Assembly: GCA_964526675.1 (NCBI GenBank)
Contig: CAZGLY010000041.1
Coordinates: forward strand, 1 to 24,668
From: CAZADA01 sp964526675
GTDB taxonomy: Bacteria > Pseudomonadota > Alphaproteobacteria > Caulobacterales > Maricaulaceae
Reading direction: 5' to 3'
DNA: 24,668 nt
The position numbers and the translations under genes were made by a program. Positions 8,259 through 15,839 of this stretch are shown here, piece after piece; positions within the stretch are counted from its first letter, which is position 1; each line of letters opens with the position of its first letter. The notes below the pieces were generated by a model that had not been told where the DNA came from, searched no databases, and saw only the letters and a program-made list of their open reading frames with translations.

Positions 8259-8313
8259 CGCCCCAACGCCATAGCGCGCGATCCCTTGTCCGGCCGCCCC
8301 CTATCCGGCCGCC
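8259..8313 (+). repeat. 55-bp direct repeat, copy 2 (right contig end)
   Basis: This stretch is identical to 8104-8158. The stop codon and last residues of the FAD oxidoreductase gene (TAG at 8301-8303 on the minus strand) lie inside this copy, and the same bases are also present in copy 1. Confidence 0.9.
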
Positions 8314-9293
8314 AACGCTCGGCCTAAGGCGTCTCCGGACGTCCAGGCCAGTTCGACCCGCGGCCCGAGCCGCCAATCGCCGCATGACGCCAGCCCAAGC
8401 TGCACATCCAAGCCGAAGGGCGCGCCCACAGCTTGCTCCACTTGCGCGAACCGCCACCGGTGCGCAGCCGTCCAAATCGGCGCTGCAGCCTCCACCCGCT
8501 CTCGGAAAGCCGCGATGAGGGCGTTGACCACGGCCTCCGCGTCATCCTCCAAATGCGCGCGCGACCACGCGGCCGACGCGTGAAGCACCCACGCCTCCGC
8601 CGCCTCGCCCAAACGGGTGCGTCCGGGCTTGCCACATTGGCGCGCGACCCAAGCCAGCGGCGAGTCGCTCACCTTGGCCGCCGAAAACAGAGCCGCCGGC
8701 GGATGCTCAAAGACGGCCATAACGCTCCAACACGGGGCTGTCACAGCGAGGCGCGCTTGCTCGGCCAAGGCGGGGGCGGCCTCCGCCAAAAGCGGGGCGG
8801 CCTGCTCCGCCGGCGTTGCGCACACCACCGTCTCAAACGGGCCCGCCTGCTCCCCATCGCGCAGGCGCAAGCGCCACGCGCGCGCTGCGCCCTCGATCGC
8901 CTCCACCTCCGCGCCGAAGCGCGCGTCCAGTCCATCGAGAGCCGCGCGCACAACGGCGTTCATGCCCGGCGCGCCGACCCAACGGGCCGTTGACGGGGAC
9001 ACGGGCTCCGAGCCCGTCGGGCTCAGCGTCGCAAACGGGCCGTCCCATACCGCCGCCGCCCCCTGGTCGCCCCACCGTGACACCGTCTCCACGAAGGCCG
9101 GCACGCGCGCGGTGATGTACTGGCCGCCATGGTCGAACAGGACGGCGCCCAAGGGCGTCTCCGCCCGGCGAGCGGACAGCCGCCCGCCCGCTCCACGGCC
9201 CTTGTCGAACAGCACGACCGCGCGACCCGCGTCGGCCAACCGTCGCGCGCACGCCGCACCAGCCACGCCCGCGCCGATCACGGCAATTGTCAT
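8301..9293 (-). CDS. FAD/NAD(P)-dependent amine-oxidase-like oxidoreductase (renalase-like)
   Basis: This 330-residue protein begins with a Rossmann dinucleotide-binding motif, AVIGAGVAGAACARRL, at residues 3-18. An acidic strand end (LFDKGRGAGGRLS) follows, which is the classic FAD-binding pattern of the flavin amine oxidase/renalase superfamily. A second conserved block, DHGGQYITAR, is typical of the bacterial renalase-like proteins. The C-terminal SCGDWRLGPRVELAWTSGDALGRAL stretch matches the FAD-binding second half. The length is normal and there is no signal peptide, so it is cytosolic. The real substrate is unknown. It is divergent from the AbrB-family gene and convergent with the response regulator across the assembly gap. 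Confidence 0.85.
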   Translation of the reverse strand: MTIAVIGAGVAGAACARRLADAGRAVVLFDKGRGAGGRLSARRAETPLGAVLFDHGGQYITARVPAFVETVSRWGDQGAAAVWDGPFATLSPTGSEPVSPSTARWVGAPGMNAVVRAALDGLDARFGAEVEAIEGAARAWRLRLRDGEQAGPFETVVCATPAEQAAPLLAEAAPALAEQARLAVTAPCWSVMAVFEHPPAALFSAAKVSDSPLAWVARQCGKPGRTRLGEAAEAWVLHASAAWSRAHLEDDAEAVVNALIAAFRERVEAAAPIWTAAHRWRFAQVEQAVGAPFGLDVQLGLASCGDWRLGPRVELAWTSGDALGRALAAG

Positions 9294-9416
9294 CCGCTCA
9301 CCCCGGTTTCATCACACCCCAGGCCTGCGTCGCGCGATTCTCATGGTTGGCCGCGCTGGCGCCGACACGCGCTGCACGATAGACCCTAGCCACACCAACA
9401 GAGCGGAGTCCTCCCC

Positions 9417-10526
9417 ATCTCCCGCACTCTCCTCGTTACGACGCCGCGCACGCTGGGGGTCGCGCTGCTCGGAGCGGCCGCGTTTCACCTGTTGGGCGCG
9501 CCGCTGCCGTGGCTGCTGGGCGCGGCCGCTGGAGTCGCCGCGGCGTCTCTCATCATGAAGACGGACGTGGCGGAGCCGGCGCGCGACGTGGGCTTCATGG
9601 CGCTCGGTCTGCAGATCGGCGCCAGTCTGACGCCGGAGACGGCCACGCGCTTGGCGGGGTTGCCGCTGGCGGCGGTGGGCTTGGTGGCGGCGACGGCCGC
9701 GGCGATGGCCGTTGCCTATGTCGTGTTGCGCCGTCTTGCGCATTGGGATCGCGCGACGGCGTTTCTGGCGTCTGCGCCCGGCGCGTTTTCCACGACGCTG
9801 GCGCTGATCCCGATCATCGGCGCGGACGACCGCCGCGTGATCACGGCGCAAACGCTCCGGCTTGCCGTGCTTGTGGCCCTTTTGCCGTTGGCGTTCGTCA
9901 CGGAGCCGGTGGGAACCGTCCGCGATGTGTGGCAATGGCGGGATGTGGCGATCGCGCTTCCGCTGGCGGCCGTCGCCGGCTTCGGTTTGCAGCGCGTTGG
10001 CGCGCCGGCGGCATGGATTCTCGGCCCCGCCGCCGTCAGCGCCCTTCTGTCGGTGACGTCGATCACGGTGGGACAGCCGGCGGCCTGGGCGTTCAACGCC
10101 GGATTGCTGGTCATCGGAGCGGCCTCCGGCGCGCGGGTCCGGGGGGGGAAACGGGCTCAGGGCGCGAAACTCAAACGGGCGGACCTGGTGGCCATGGCGG
10201 CCGCGCTGCTGGCCATGCTGATCGCGACGACGGTGATCGCGGCGGTGACGGCCACGCTCACGCCTTTGCCCTTCACCGCTTTGATGCTCGCCTACACGCC
10301 TGGCGGATTTGAAGCGATGGTCGCGCTGGCGGCGGCGCTTGATCTCGAACCGGCGCTGGTGAGCGCGGCCCATGTCACGCGGGTCCTCTCCCTCACGATC
10401 GCCATGCCATGGATGTACAAATTGATGCCGTCGACGGGCGTGACGACGCCGGCGACGACGCCGCCCGATCAAGCCGAAGACACAGATGAGGCCCGCGCGG
10501 GTGTCGCTGAGCCGCCGGCGCGCTAA
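9417..10526 (+). CDS. AbrB-family inner-membrane protein (PF05145 type)
   Basis: This polytopic membrane protein has about ten hydrophobic segments and the internal duplication typical of the Gram-negative AbrB family. The repeats are APGAFSTTLALIPIIGAD in the first half and TPGGFEAMVALAAALDLEPALVSAAHVTR in the second. Despite database names such as 'ammonia monooxygenase' or 'transcriptional regulator', the family's function is not established. The frame is open from 9390, but the first conventional start is TTG at 9492, which would remove the first transmembrane helix. GCGGAG at 9403-9408 is correctly spaced for an ATC codon at 9417, and family members normally carry about 30 residues before the first WLLGA-like motif. 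I therefore place the start tentatively at 9417 (369 residues). The DCC-family gene follows after ten bases. Confidence 0.83.
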   Translation: MSRTLLVTTPRTLGVALLGAAAFHLLGAPLPWLLGAAAGVAAASLIMKTDVAEPARDVGFMALGLQIGASLTPETATRLAGLPLAAVGLVAATAAAMAVAYVVLRRLAHWDRATAFLASAPGAFSTTLALIPIIGADDRRVITAQTLRLAVLVALLPLAFVTEPVGTVRDVWQWRDVAIALPLAAVAGFGLQRVGAPAAWILGPAAVSALLSVTSITVGQPAAWAFNAGLLVIGAASGARVRGGKRAQGAKLKRADLVAMAAALLAMLIATTVIAAVTATLTPLPFTALMLAYTPGGFEAMVALAAALDLEPALVSAAHVTRVLSLTIAMPWMYKLMPSTGVTTPATTPPDQAEDTDEARAGVAEPPAR

Positions 10527-10536
10527 GTCACTTAGC

Positions 10537-10983
10537 ATGACAAGCGAAACACGTGACACGACGCGGACCGAAACACCCTCAGCCACGATGTTCCACGACG
10601 GGGACTGCCCCTTGTGCAGCCTCGAGGTGGCGCACTATCGCCGGCTGGATCGCGACGGAGCCGTAGCGTTCGTCGACGCCGCCGATCCCAACGCCGGCGC
10701 GGCGCTGGCGGCCCACGGGCTCAACCGCGAGCAGGCGTTGAAGCGCCTGCATGTCATCACGGCCGATGGACAGGTGGCGTCCGGCGCGCGCGCCTTCGTC
10801 GCGCTGTGGCGGCGTCTGCCGGGCTGGCGGTTCCTCGCGCCGATCGCCGGAGCGCCCCCGATCATCTGGCTGCTCGAGCTCGCCTATCGCGCTTTTTTGC
10901 CCGTGCGTCCGTTCGCGGCGCGCGTGGCCGCGCGCCTTCAGCGCCCTCGTGAGACCGAAAGCGCGACCACGCCACGCGCCTAG
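10537..10983 (+). CDS. DCC-family thiol-disulfide oxidoreductase-like protein (DUF393)
   Basis: This 148-residue small cytosolic protein has the family signature FHDGDCPLC, with its CxxC at residues 24-27. VAFVDAADPNA, LKRLHVITADG and a C-terminal segment around LAPIAGAPPIIWLLELAYR follow, all typical of DUF393/YuxK-like proteins. A thioredoxin-like redox role is predicted from the CxxC, but substrates are unknown for the family. ATG 10537 is preferred over the upstream in-frame ATG 10486, which would overlap the AbrB-family gene and adds an unconserved Arg-rich leader. ATG 10588, directly before the motif, is possible too. It lies ten bases after the AbrB-family stop and is probably co-transcribed with it. 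Confidence 0.85.
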   Translation: MTSETRDTTRTETPSATMFHDGDCPLCSLEVAHYRRLDRDGAVAFVDAADPNAGAALAAHGLNREQALKRLHVITADGQVASGARAFVALWRRLPGWRFLAPIAGAPPIIWLLELAYRAFLPVRPFAARVAARLQRPRETESATTPRA

Positions 10984-11477
10984 GCTGAGCGAAAGCTGGG
11001 CGCGGGCGGAATCCGTCGTGCTCCAGAAACGCCCAACGCCGGCGGCGCGGCGCACGATGGCGACCATGCCCGTTCGGCGTTGCGCGGCGCGTATATTCGC
11101 GACTGCAACATGATTTGTGCAACGCAATAGACGTGACTGGGATTTAACTTGGTCCGGTCACGCCCGCGTGGATACTCACCCTCTCAGATGTCTGCACCAG
11201 TATTTGAGACATCGGACGCCGACACCAATGCGCCACCGATGCGGGCCGATGAGGACGCGGCCCGAGATATCGGCGCGCACGATTCATGCTCATTTCCGTG
11301 ATTTGCAAGAATGGTAATCTGCCATGCGCAAGAGTCATGGCTGACGATTCCAAACATGACAGCATCGTCACAAAATCGTCCTTGAGGCGAAGGGTCAATC
11401 AGTTAGAAAACACCTGTCGGGTATAGCCAGCGATCAGACATTGGCGGCCCGAAATGGTCAGTTGAAGGAGAACAGTC
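10984..11477. other. Intergenic region without a convincing gene
   Basis: These 494 bases are visibly less GC-rich than the flanks, especially from about 11100 on. Near the left end an 8-bp inverted repeat (CAACGCCG at 11034-11041, CGGCGTTG at 11075-11082) encloses a smaller ATGG/CCAT hairpin, possibly a terminator for the DCC gene. Short open frames exist (for example 11337-11426, 29 codons) but lack proper Shine-Dalgarno spacing or recognisable products. The right end must contain the promoter for the UrcA gene. Confidence 0.6.
11382..11409 (+). promoter_or_regulatory. Candidate sigma70-type promoter for the UrcA-family gene
   Basis: TTGAGG at 11382-11387 and TAGAAA at 11404-11409 are separated by 16 bases and lie about 70 bases upstream of the UrcA start. 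The match is partial and rests on consensus resemblance only. Confidence 0.25.
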
Positions 11478-11819
11478 ATGACCCGCTTCATCACCGCCTG
11501 CGCCGCCCTTGCCGTTGCGTCCGGCTTCGCCTCCGCCGCGATCGCCGATGACGACGGCGTGTCTTTTGAGTTTGGCTACACGTTGAGCGAAACCGCCACG
11601 ATCGCTGACGCGGAACGCGTTTACAACGAACTGGAGCGCAAAGCGCGCAAAGCCTGCGCCTCCTCGAACCGCATGAACCTTCTGGACCGTCAGATCCAAG
11701 AGGCCTGCGCGGCCGACCTCGTCGCCAAAACGGTCAAAGCGATCGACGCGCCGAGCATGACCCGCGTCCATCTCATGGAAGCAGGCGACGAAAGCGGCGC
11801 GCGCGTCGCTCTGCGCTAA
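11478..11819 (+). CDS. UrcA-family exported protein
   Basis: This 113-residue protein has a clear signal peptide (about residues 1-23, ending Ala-Ile-Ala before Asp-Asp-Asp). The UrcA-type mature domain is recognised by the pattern VYNELERKARKACAS...CAADLVAKTVKAI followed by a conserved H near the C-terminus. UrcA proteins are short periplasmic proteins common in Caulobacterales, Sphingomonadales and relatives, and their function is unknown. Two cysteines in the mature part could form a disulfide. The ATG start is supported by GAAGGAGA about six bases upstream. The stop is followed seven bases later by a strong hairpin and then by a small lipoprotein gene. Confidence 0.85.
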   Translation: MTRFITACAALAVASGFASAAIADDDGVSFEFGYTLSETATIADAERVYNELERKARKACASSNRMNLLDRQIQEACAADLVAKTVKAIDAPSMTRVHLMEAGDESGARVALR

Positions 11820-11825
11820 CGCTGT

Positions 11826-11869
11826 GGCTCGCGCGCGATAGTCGCAACGCGGGCGATCGCGCGCGAGCC
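11826..11869 (+). terminator. Perfect 14-bp stem hairpin, possible terminator or attenuator
   Basis: GGCTCGCGCGCGAT (11826-11839) and its exact reverse complement (11856-11869) flank a 16-base loop, just after the UrcA stop. There is no T-tract on either side, so it is not a textbook rho-independent terminator. It could end the UrcA transcript, stabilise its 3' end, or limit read-through into the lipoprotein gene. Confidence 0.6.
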
Positions 11870-11918
11870 GGCGCCGCACACCGTGGCCGCCCCCGCGCGG
11901 CCAGGGAGGAGCTGGACG

Positions 11919-12062
11919 ATGATCTTGAGGCTTCTCGCCCTCGCCGGAACGCTCGTGCTGACCAGCGCGTGCGCCAATCTGAGCAAGGACCCCGGCCTTC
12001 CCCTCCACAACAACAACGCCCTGCTGTGGTTGGAAGGAAGCCCGCACACCGCGGCGAGCTGA
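11919..12062 (+). CDS. Small lipoprotein, 47 residues
   Basis: ATG 11919 is preceded by a near-perfect Shine-Dalgarno (AGGGAGGAG, ending seven bases upstream). It opens a 47-codon frame with an n-region Arg, a hydrophobic core (LLALAGTLVL) and the lipobox LTSAC near residues 14-18. The mature peptide would be only about 30 residues (rich in Asn/Leu, with HNNNALLWLEG). Size and layout recall entericidin-type micro-lipoproteins, but I see no specific sequence match. It follows the UrcA gene on the same strand beyond a hairpin, and its stop is five bases from the convergent HDAC-like gene's stop. The ribosome-binding site and lipobox together make it a credible gene. Confidence 0.65.
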   Translation: MILRLLALAGTLVLTSACANLSKDPGLPLHNNNALLWLEGSPHTAAS

Positions 12063-12066
12063 CGCG

Positions 12067-13062
12067 TCAACGCGTGACCCGAGCGGCGGCGCGGCGCTGG
12101 TGAGGCGAGCCAATGTCCCGCCCAGCGCGTCTGGCGTCAGCACCGCTCAAGGCCGTGGCGCACGCCTGATGCAGCAACACGTGACGCGCGGCGAGGCGAT
12201 CCACATCCGCGTCATAGCCGCCGCCCAACACGCCGACCATCGGCGCGCCGGCCTCCATGCACGCCTGCGCGACCATCGCCTCGCGCCGGGCCAAACCATC
12301 GTCCGTCAGCGCCAAAAGCCCCAATTGGTCATCCGTGTGGGGATCAACACCCGCGACGTAGAACACCAAGTCCGGCCGTCGCGCCAACAGCAATGGCAAC
12401 GCCCGCGCCACCCGCGCCAAATAGTCATCGTCGCCAAGGCCAACCGGCAGCGCGTCATCCCAATCGCTGCGGGCCTTGCGGTGCGGCCAGTTTTTCTCGC
12501 AGTGCGCGGAATACGTGAACACCCGGTCGTCGCTCTCAAAGATCCGCGCCGTGCCGTCGCCCTGATGCACGTCCAGATCAATCACGAGGGCGGAACGGAT
12601 GGCGCCTTCGGCCAACAGCAGCCGCGCCGCGACCGCGACATCGTTGAACACGCAGAAGCCGGCCCCGCCGTCATGGTCGGCGTGGTGACTGCCGCCCGCC
12701 GTGTTGCACGCCAGCCCGCGCGCGAGCGCCAGTCGGGCCGCCAACACGGTTCCCCCGACGGCCGCGGCCGCCCGCTCCGCCGCCGCGGGCGTCATGGGAA
12801 AGCCGATCCGCCGCGCGCGCTGAGCAGGAACCTCCGCCGCCAGCACGGCGGCGACATAGTCCGGATCGTGCGCCAAAGCGAGCCAAGACGCCGGCGCGGG
12901 CGCGGGCGTCGCAAAACCGTCCGGCCCCGCGAGGCCGTCAGCCCGCACACGCGCCGCGACGCGCTCGAACTTGCTGGAGGGAAAGCGATGGCCCGCAGGA
13001 ACCCGAACGTGAGAGTAAGCGGAATGATGAACGACGGGGGGAAGACGCGCGGCCATGCCCAT
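12067..13062 (-). CDS. Histone deacetylase-family (class II-like) amidohydrolase
   Basis: This is a 331-residue zinc-dependent deacetylase-fold enzyme, cytosolic. Taking ATG 13062 as start, the tandem catalytic histidines are H126-H127 in GGSHHADHDGG. The zinc ligands are Asp164 and His166 in IDLDVHQGDGTA and Asp240 in VAGVDPHTDDQLG, and the active-site Tyr is in the LGGGYD loop. All catalytic elements are intact. Bacterial members act on acetylated polyamines, acetoin-related compounds or lysines; this substrate is unknown. The frame extends upstream to 13179, but that extension is Arg/Cys-rich and runs into the divergent MATE promoter, so ATG 13062 (or 13056) is preferred. No strong Shine-Dalgarno is seen. 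Confidence 0.9.
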   Translation of the reverse strand: MGMAARLPPVVHHSAYSHVRVPAGHRFPSSKFERVAARVRADGLAGPDGFATPAPAPASWLALAHDPDYVAAVLAAEVPAQRARRIGFPMTPAAAERAAAAVGGTVLAARLALARGLACNTAGGSHHADHDGGAGFCVFNDVAVAARLLLAEGAIRSALVIDLDVHQGDGTARIFESDDRVFTYSAHCEKNWPHRKARSDWDDALPVGLGDDDYLARVARALPLLLARRPDLVFYVAGVDPHTDDQLGLLALTDDGLARREAMVAQACMEAGAPMVGVLGGGYDADVDRLAARHVLLHQACATALSGADARRAGRDIGSPHQRRAAARVTR

Positions 13063-13154
13063 GGACGTAAGGGGCGAACGCAGTCTGACCACTCTTGACG
13101 GCGCAGCGCGGCGCCGCAACGCCGCCCAACGCATCTCTGCGCGAGAGAAGGCCC

Positions 13155-14558
13155 ATGTCCGCCGACCGCACTGACACAAACGAGCCCGCCGCGACGCCGG
13201 CTCCCGCCCCGCCCTTGGGGCGCGGCCAAGCGTTCGCCCTCGCGGCGCCGTTGATGGCGGCCAACGCCGTCGCGCCCGTGGCGGGCGTCGCGGACACGAT
13301 CATCATCGGCATGACCGGATCCAGCGTGGATTTGGCGGGCGTGGCGCTGGGCGCCACCGCGTTCAACGCGCTGATCGCCGTGTTCTACTTCTTGCGCATG
13401 AGCACGACGGCGCTCGCCGCGCACGCGGACGGCCGTGGCGCGGTCGACGAAGGCCGGCGGGTCCTGGCGCGCGCGCTGCTGTTGAGCGTGGCGGTCGGCG
13501 CCGTTCTCACGCTCGCGCGGGAGCCCGCAGCCCAGATCGCCTTCGCCGTGTTGCAGGGCCCCGCCGCCGTGGAGGCGGAGGGCGGCGCTTACTTGCAAGC
13601 TCGGCTGTTGGGGGCGCCGGCGACCCTGGCGGTGTTTGCGCTGTCGGGGTGGCTGATCGGGCGCGGACGATCGGGCGCAGTGCTGCTGCTGCACGCGACC
13701 TTCAGCGTCGTGAACGTCATCCTCGACCTGGTGTTCGTCCTCGGACTGGGCCTTGGCGCGGCGGGCGTGGCCGCGGCGACCGCCACCGCAGACTGGGTGG
13801 CGGCGGCCCTCGGCCTCGTTTTGGTCTGGCGGATCACGCGGCGGGAGACCCACGGGGCGACGCGCCAGGCCGGCGCAGCTCGGTGGCGCGGTTTGTTCGC
13901 CCCGCAGGCGTGGCGGCGGCTCTTCGCAGTGAACCGAGATCTGATGATCCGCAGCCTTTGTTTGATCGCCGGCTTCTCATGGTTCGCCAACGCCGCGGCG
14001 CTCCAGGGGGCGGATGTCTTGGCGGGGACCCATGTGCTGTTGCAGTTCGTCACGGTGTGGGCGTTGGTGCTCGACGCCTATGCGTTCACGGCGGAGAGCT
14101 TAGTCGGGCGGGCCGCTGGGGCGGCCTCGCGGCCGGCGCTGCGCCGCGCGGTGCGCGTGACGAGCGAACTGGCCCTCGGCTCCGGAGCGGCGCTGTCTCT
14201 GGCCACGCTGATTGGCGGGGCGGCGGTGCTCGACGTGATTGTGGCGGACGAAACGGCGCGCGCGGCGGCGCTGCGCTTCTTGCCCTATTGCGCGGCGATC
14301 CCGTTCTTGGGGGCGCCGGCCTGGCAGCTTGACGGGATCTTTGTCGGAGCGGCGCGGAGCGTGGCGATGCGCAACGCGATGTTGGCGAGTTTCGTCCTTT
14401 ACGTCGCAGCGGACATCGTGCTGCGCAACGCCTTCGGGCCGCATGGGATGTGGATCGCCTTCACCGGCTTTTACATCGTTCGGGCGGTGACGCTGGCTGT
14501 GGCGTACCCGGCGCTGGAGCGGGCGATCACACCGCCGGCGGCGCATCCGCCCAGATAA
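13155..14558 (+). CDS. MATE-family efflux transporter (DinF-like)
   Basis: This 467-residue integral membrane protein has about twelve transmembrane segments and a two-fold repeat. The N-terminal half carries VAPVAGVADTIIIGMTGSS and LAGVALGATAFNALIAVFYFLRMSTTALAA, matching the DinF-like branch of the MATE multidrug/toxic compound extrusion family (Na+ or H+ antiport). A hydrophilic, Pro/Ala-rich N-terminal tail of about 25 residues precedes the first helix. The ATG at 13155 has GAGAGAAGG four bases upstream; an in-frame upstream start at 13095 is less likely. The drug specificity is not predictable. The 3' end overlaps the convergent pyrD by 32 bases. Confidence 0.92.
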   Translation: MSADRTDTNEPAATPAPAPPLGRGQAFALAAPLMAANAVAPVAGVADTIIIGMTGSSVDLAGVALGATAFNALIAVFYFLRMSTTALAAHADGRGAVDEGRRVLARALLLSVAVGAVLTLAREPAAQIAFAVLQGPAAVEAEGGAYLQARLLGAPATLAVFALSGWLIGRGRSGAVLLLHATFSVVNVILDLVFVLGLGLGAAGVAAATATADWVAAALGLVLVWRITRRETHGATRQAGAARWRGLFAPQAWRRLFAVNRDLMIRSLCLIAGFSWFANAAALQGADVLAGTHVLLQFVTVWALVLDAYAFTAESLVGRAAGAASRPALRRAVRVTSELALGSGAALSLATLIGGAAVLDVIVADETARAAALRFLPYCAAIPFLGAPAWQLDGIFVGAARSVAMRNAMLASFVLYVAADIVLRNAFGPHGMWIAFTGFYIVRAVTLAVAYPALERAITPPAAHPPR

Positions 14559-15708
14559 CCGCATCGACGCCAACGGCGTCGGCAAGGCGAGCGTGGCCGT
14601 CCGCCGCCAGCAGCGCCCTCAACTCCCACGCGATGCGGCGCGGCAAAAAGGGGCCGTGATACGCCAGACCGGTATAGAGCTGCACCGCGCTCGCGCCGGC
14701 TCGGATCTTTGCGTACGCCGTTGCGCCGCTGTCGACCCCGCCCACGCCAATCAGCGGCATGTCCGGCCCAAGCGCGCGGCGGAACTGCGCCAACACGCGC
14801 GTGGCGCGATTAAACACCGGCGGCCCGGACAAGCCGCCCGCCTCCGCCGCGGACGGGCCGTTGAGCCCCTTCGGCCGCGCAAGCGTCGTGTTGGACACAA
14901 TCAGCCCATCGACGACGGAACGCGCCGCGCTCACGACGCGCGCGATCTCTCCCACGCCGTGCGGAGTCAAATCCGGCGCCACCTTGAGAAACAACGGGCG
15001 CCCCGGGGCGTGCACGGTCAGCCGCCGCTTGGCCTCGCCAAGCCGCGCCAGCAACTCCGTCAGCGCGTCACCCTCTTGAAGGTTCCGCAGCCCCGGCGTG
15101 TTCGGCGACGACACATTGACGGTGACGTAGTCCGCAAGCGACCAAAACCGCTCAAGACCCGCGACGTAATCGGCGACGCGATCCGCACTCTCCTTGTTCG
15201 CCCCGAGGTTCACGCCCACCACGCCATGGCGCCCCCTATGCGCCGTTCCCGCCTCAAGACGGCGCGCCAACCGGGCCGCAGCTGGCGCAAAGCCGCCGGA
15301 ATTAAAGCCAAGCCGGTTGATCAGGGCGCGTTCGGGTTTCAAGCGAAAGACCCGGGGCCGCGGATTGCCGGGCTGGGGCTGCGGCGTGACGGTGCCACAC
15401 TCCACAAAGCCAAAACCCAGCGCCAAGCATGCGTCCGGCGCCTCCGCGTCCTTGTCGAACCCCGCGGCGAGACCGATCGGGTTGGGCAGATCAAGACCGG
15501 CGATCGTCACGCTCAGCGCGTCACGATCCGCGCCAGCCCCGCGCGCCCGGCCCCGCGCCACGCCTTGCATGGCGCTCAGACTCGCCATCGCCGCGCGGTG
15601 CGCCGTCTCCGGCGGCATGCGCTGGGCCAGCGCGACGACAACGCGATCGACAACGCCCGCAGCCACCGGCTTACCCACAGCAGCCACCGGCAAAACGCCA
15701 CGCGCCAC
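14527..15708 (-). CDS. pyrD: Dihydroorotate dehydrogenase (quinone), class 2
   Basis: This 393-residue enzyme makes orotate from dihydroorotate, the fourth step of pyrimidine synthesis, and passes electrons to the quinone pool at the inner membrane. Class 2 features are present: an amphipathic N-terminal extension (VDRVVVALAQRMPPETAHRAAM), FMN-binding GLAAGFDKDAEA at 79-90, GTVTPQPQPGNPRPR, NRLGFNSGG, the catalytic-serine loop NVSSPNTPGLR at 198-208, and VSNTTLARP. The GTG start at 15708 is not well supported by a Shine-Dalgarno; later GTG codons are possible, because the leader contains an 11-base direct repeat (CCGGTGGCTGC). It is convergent with and overlaps the MATE gene. Confidence 0.94.
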   Translation of the reverse strand: MARGVLPVAAVGKPVAAGVVDRVVVALAQRMPPETAHRAAMASLSAMQGVARGRARGAGADRDALSVTIAGLDLPNPIGLAAGFDKDAEAPDACLALGFGFVECGTVTPQPQPGNPRPRVFRLKPERALINRLGFNSGGFAPAAARLARRLEAGTAHRGRHGVVGVNLGANKESADRVADYVAGLERFWSLADYVTVNVSSPNTPGLRNLQEGDALTELLARLGEAKRRLTVHAPGRPLFLKVAPDLTPHGVGEIARVVSAARSVVDGLIVSNTTLARPKGLNGPSAAEAGGLSGPPVFNRATRVLAQFRRALGPDMPLIGVGGVDSGATAYAKIRAGASAVQLYTGLAYHGPFLPRRIAWELRALLAADGHARLADAVGVDAVIWADAPPAV

Positions 15709-15839
15709 GGCGCAATCCGCACAACGCGCGTGACAGCGAACGGTCTCTCAAGCGTCTCGCAGTATTCATTTCTCTTCATGCGTGTATGACGACATGAAAC
15801 CCCACCACGTTGCCTTCCCCGAGGCGCGGAGCTCTCGCC

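Noticed and set aside
8104..8313. A genuine tandem duplication or attachment-site pair flanking the gap
   Set aside because: The exact 55-base identity directly against both sides of a 100-N filler is better explained by overlapping contig ends; no integrase or mobile gene is present.
7898..8475. Minus-strand frames containing undetermined residues around the gap
   Set aside because: They are created by reading through the 100-N run and the duplicated 55-mer; no real coding evidence.
9312..10586. Long minus-strand frame (424 codons) opposite the AbrB-family and DCC genes
   Set aside because: It is Arg/Gln/His-rich with no hydrophobic core or family motif, and lies exactly opposite two well-recognised genes; a typical antisense shadow in GC-rich DNA.
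11337..11426. 29-codon frame upstream of the UrcA gene
   Set aside because: The only purine-rich motif (AAGAG) is two bases from the ATG, too close for normal initiation, and the peptide has no recognisable feature.
14593..15789. Plus-strand frame of 398 codons
   Set aside because: It is antisense to pyrD, whose FMN and catalytic motifs are complete; composition is dominated by Arg and His.
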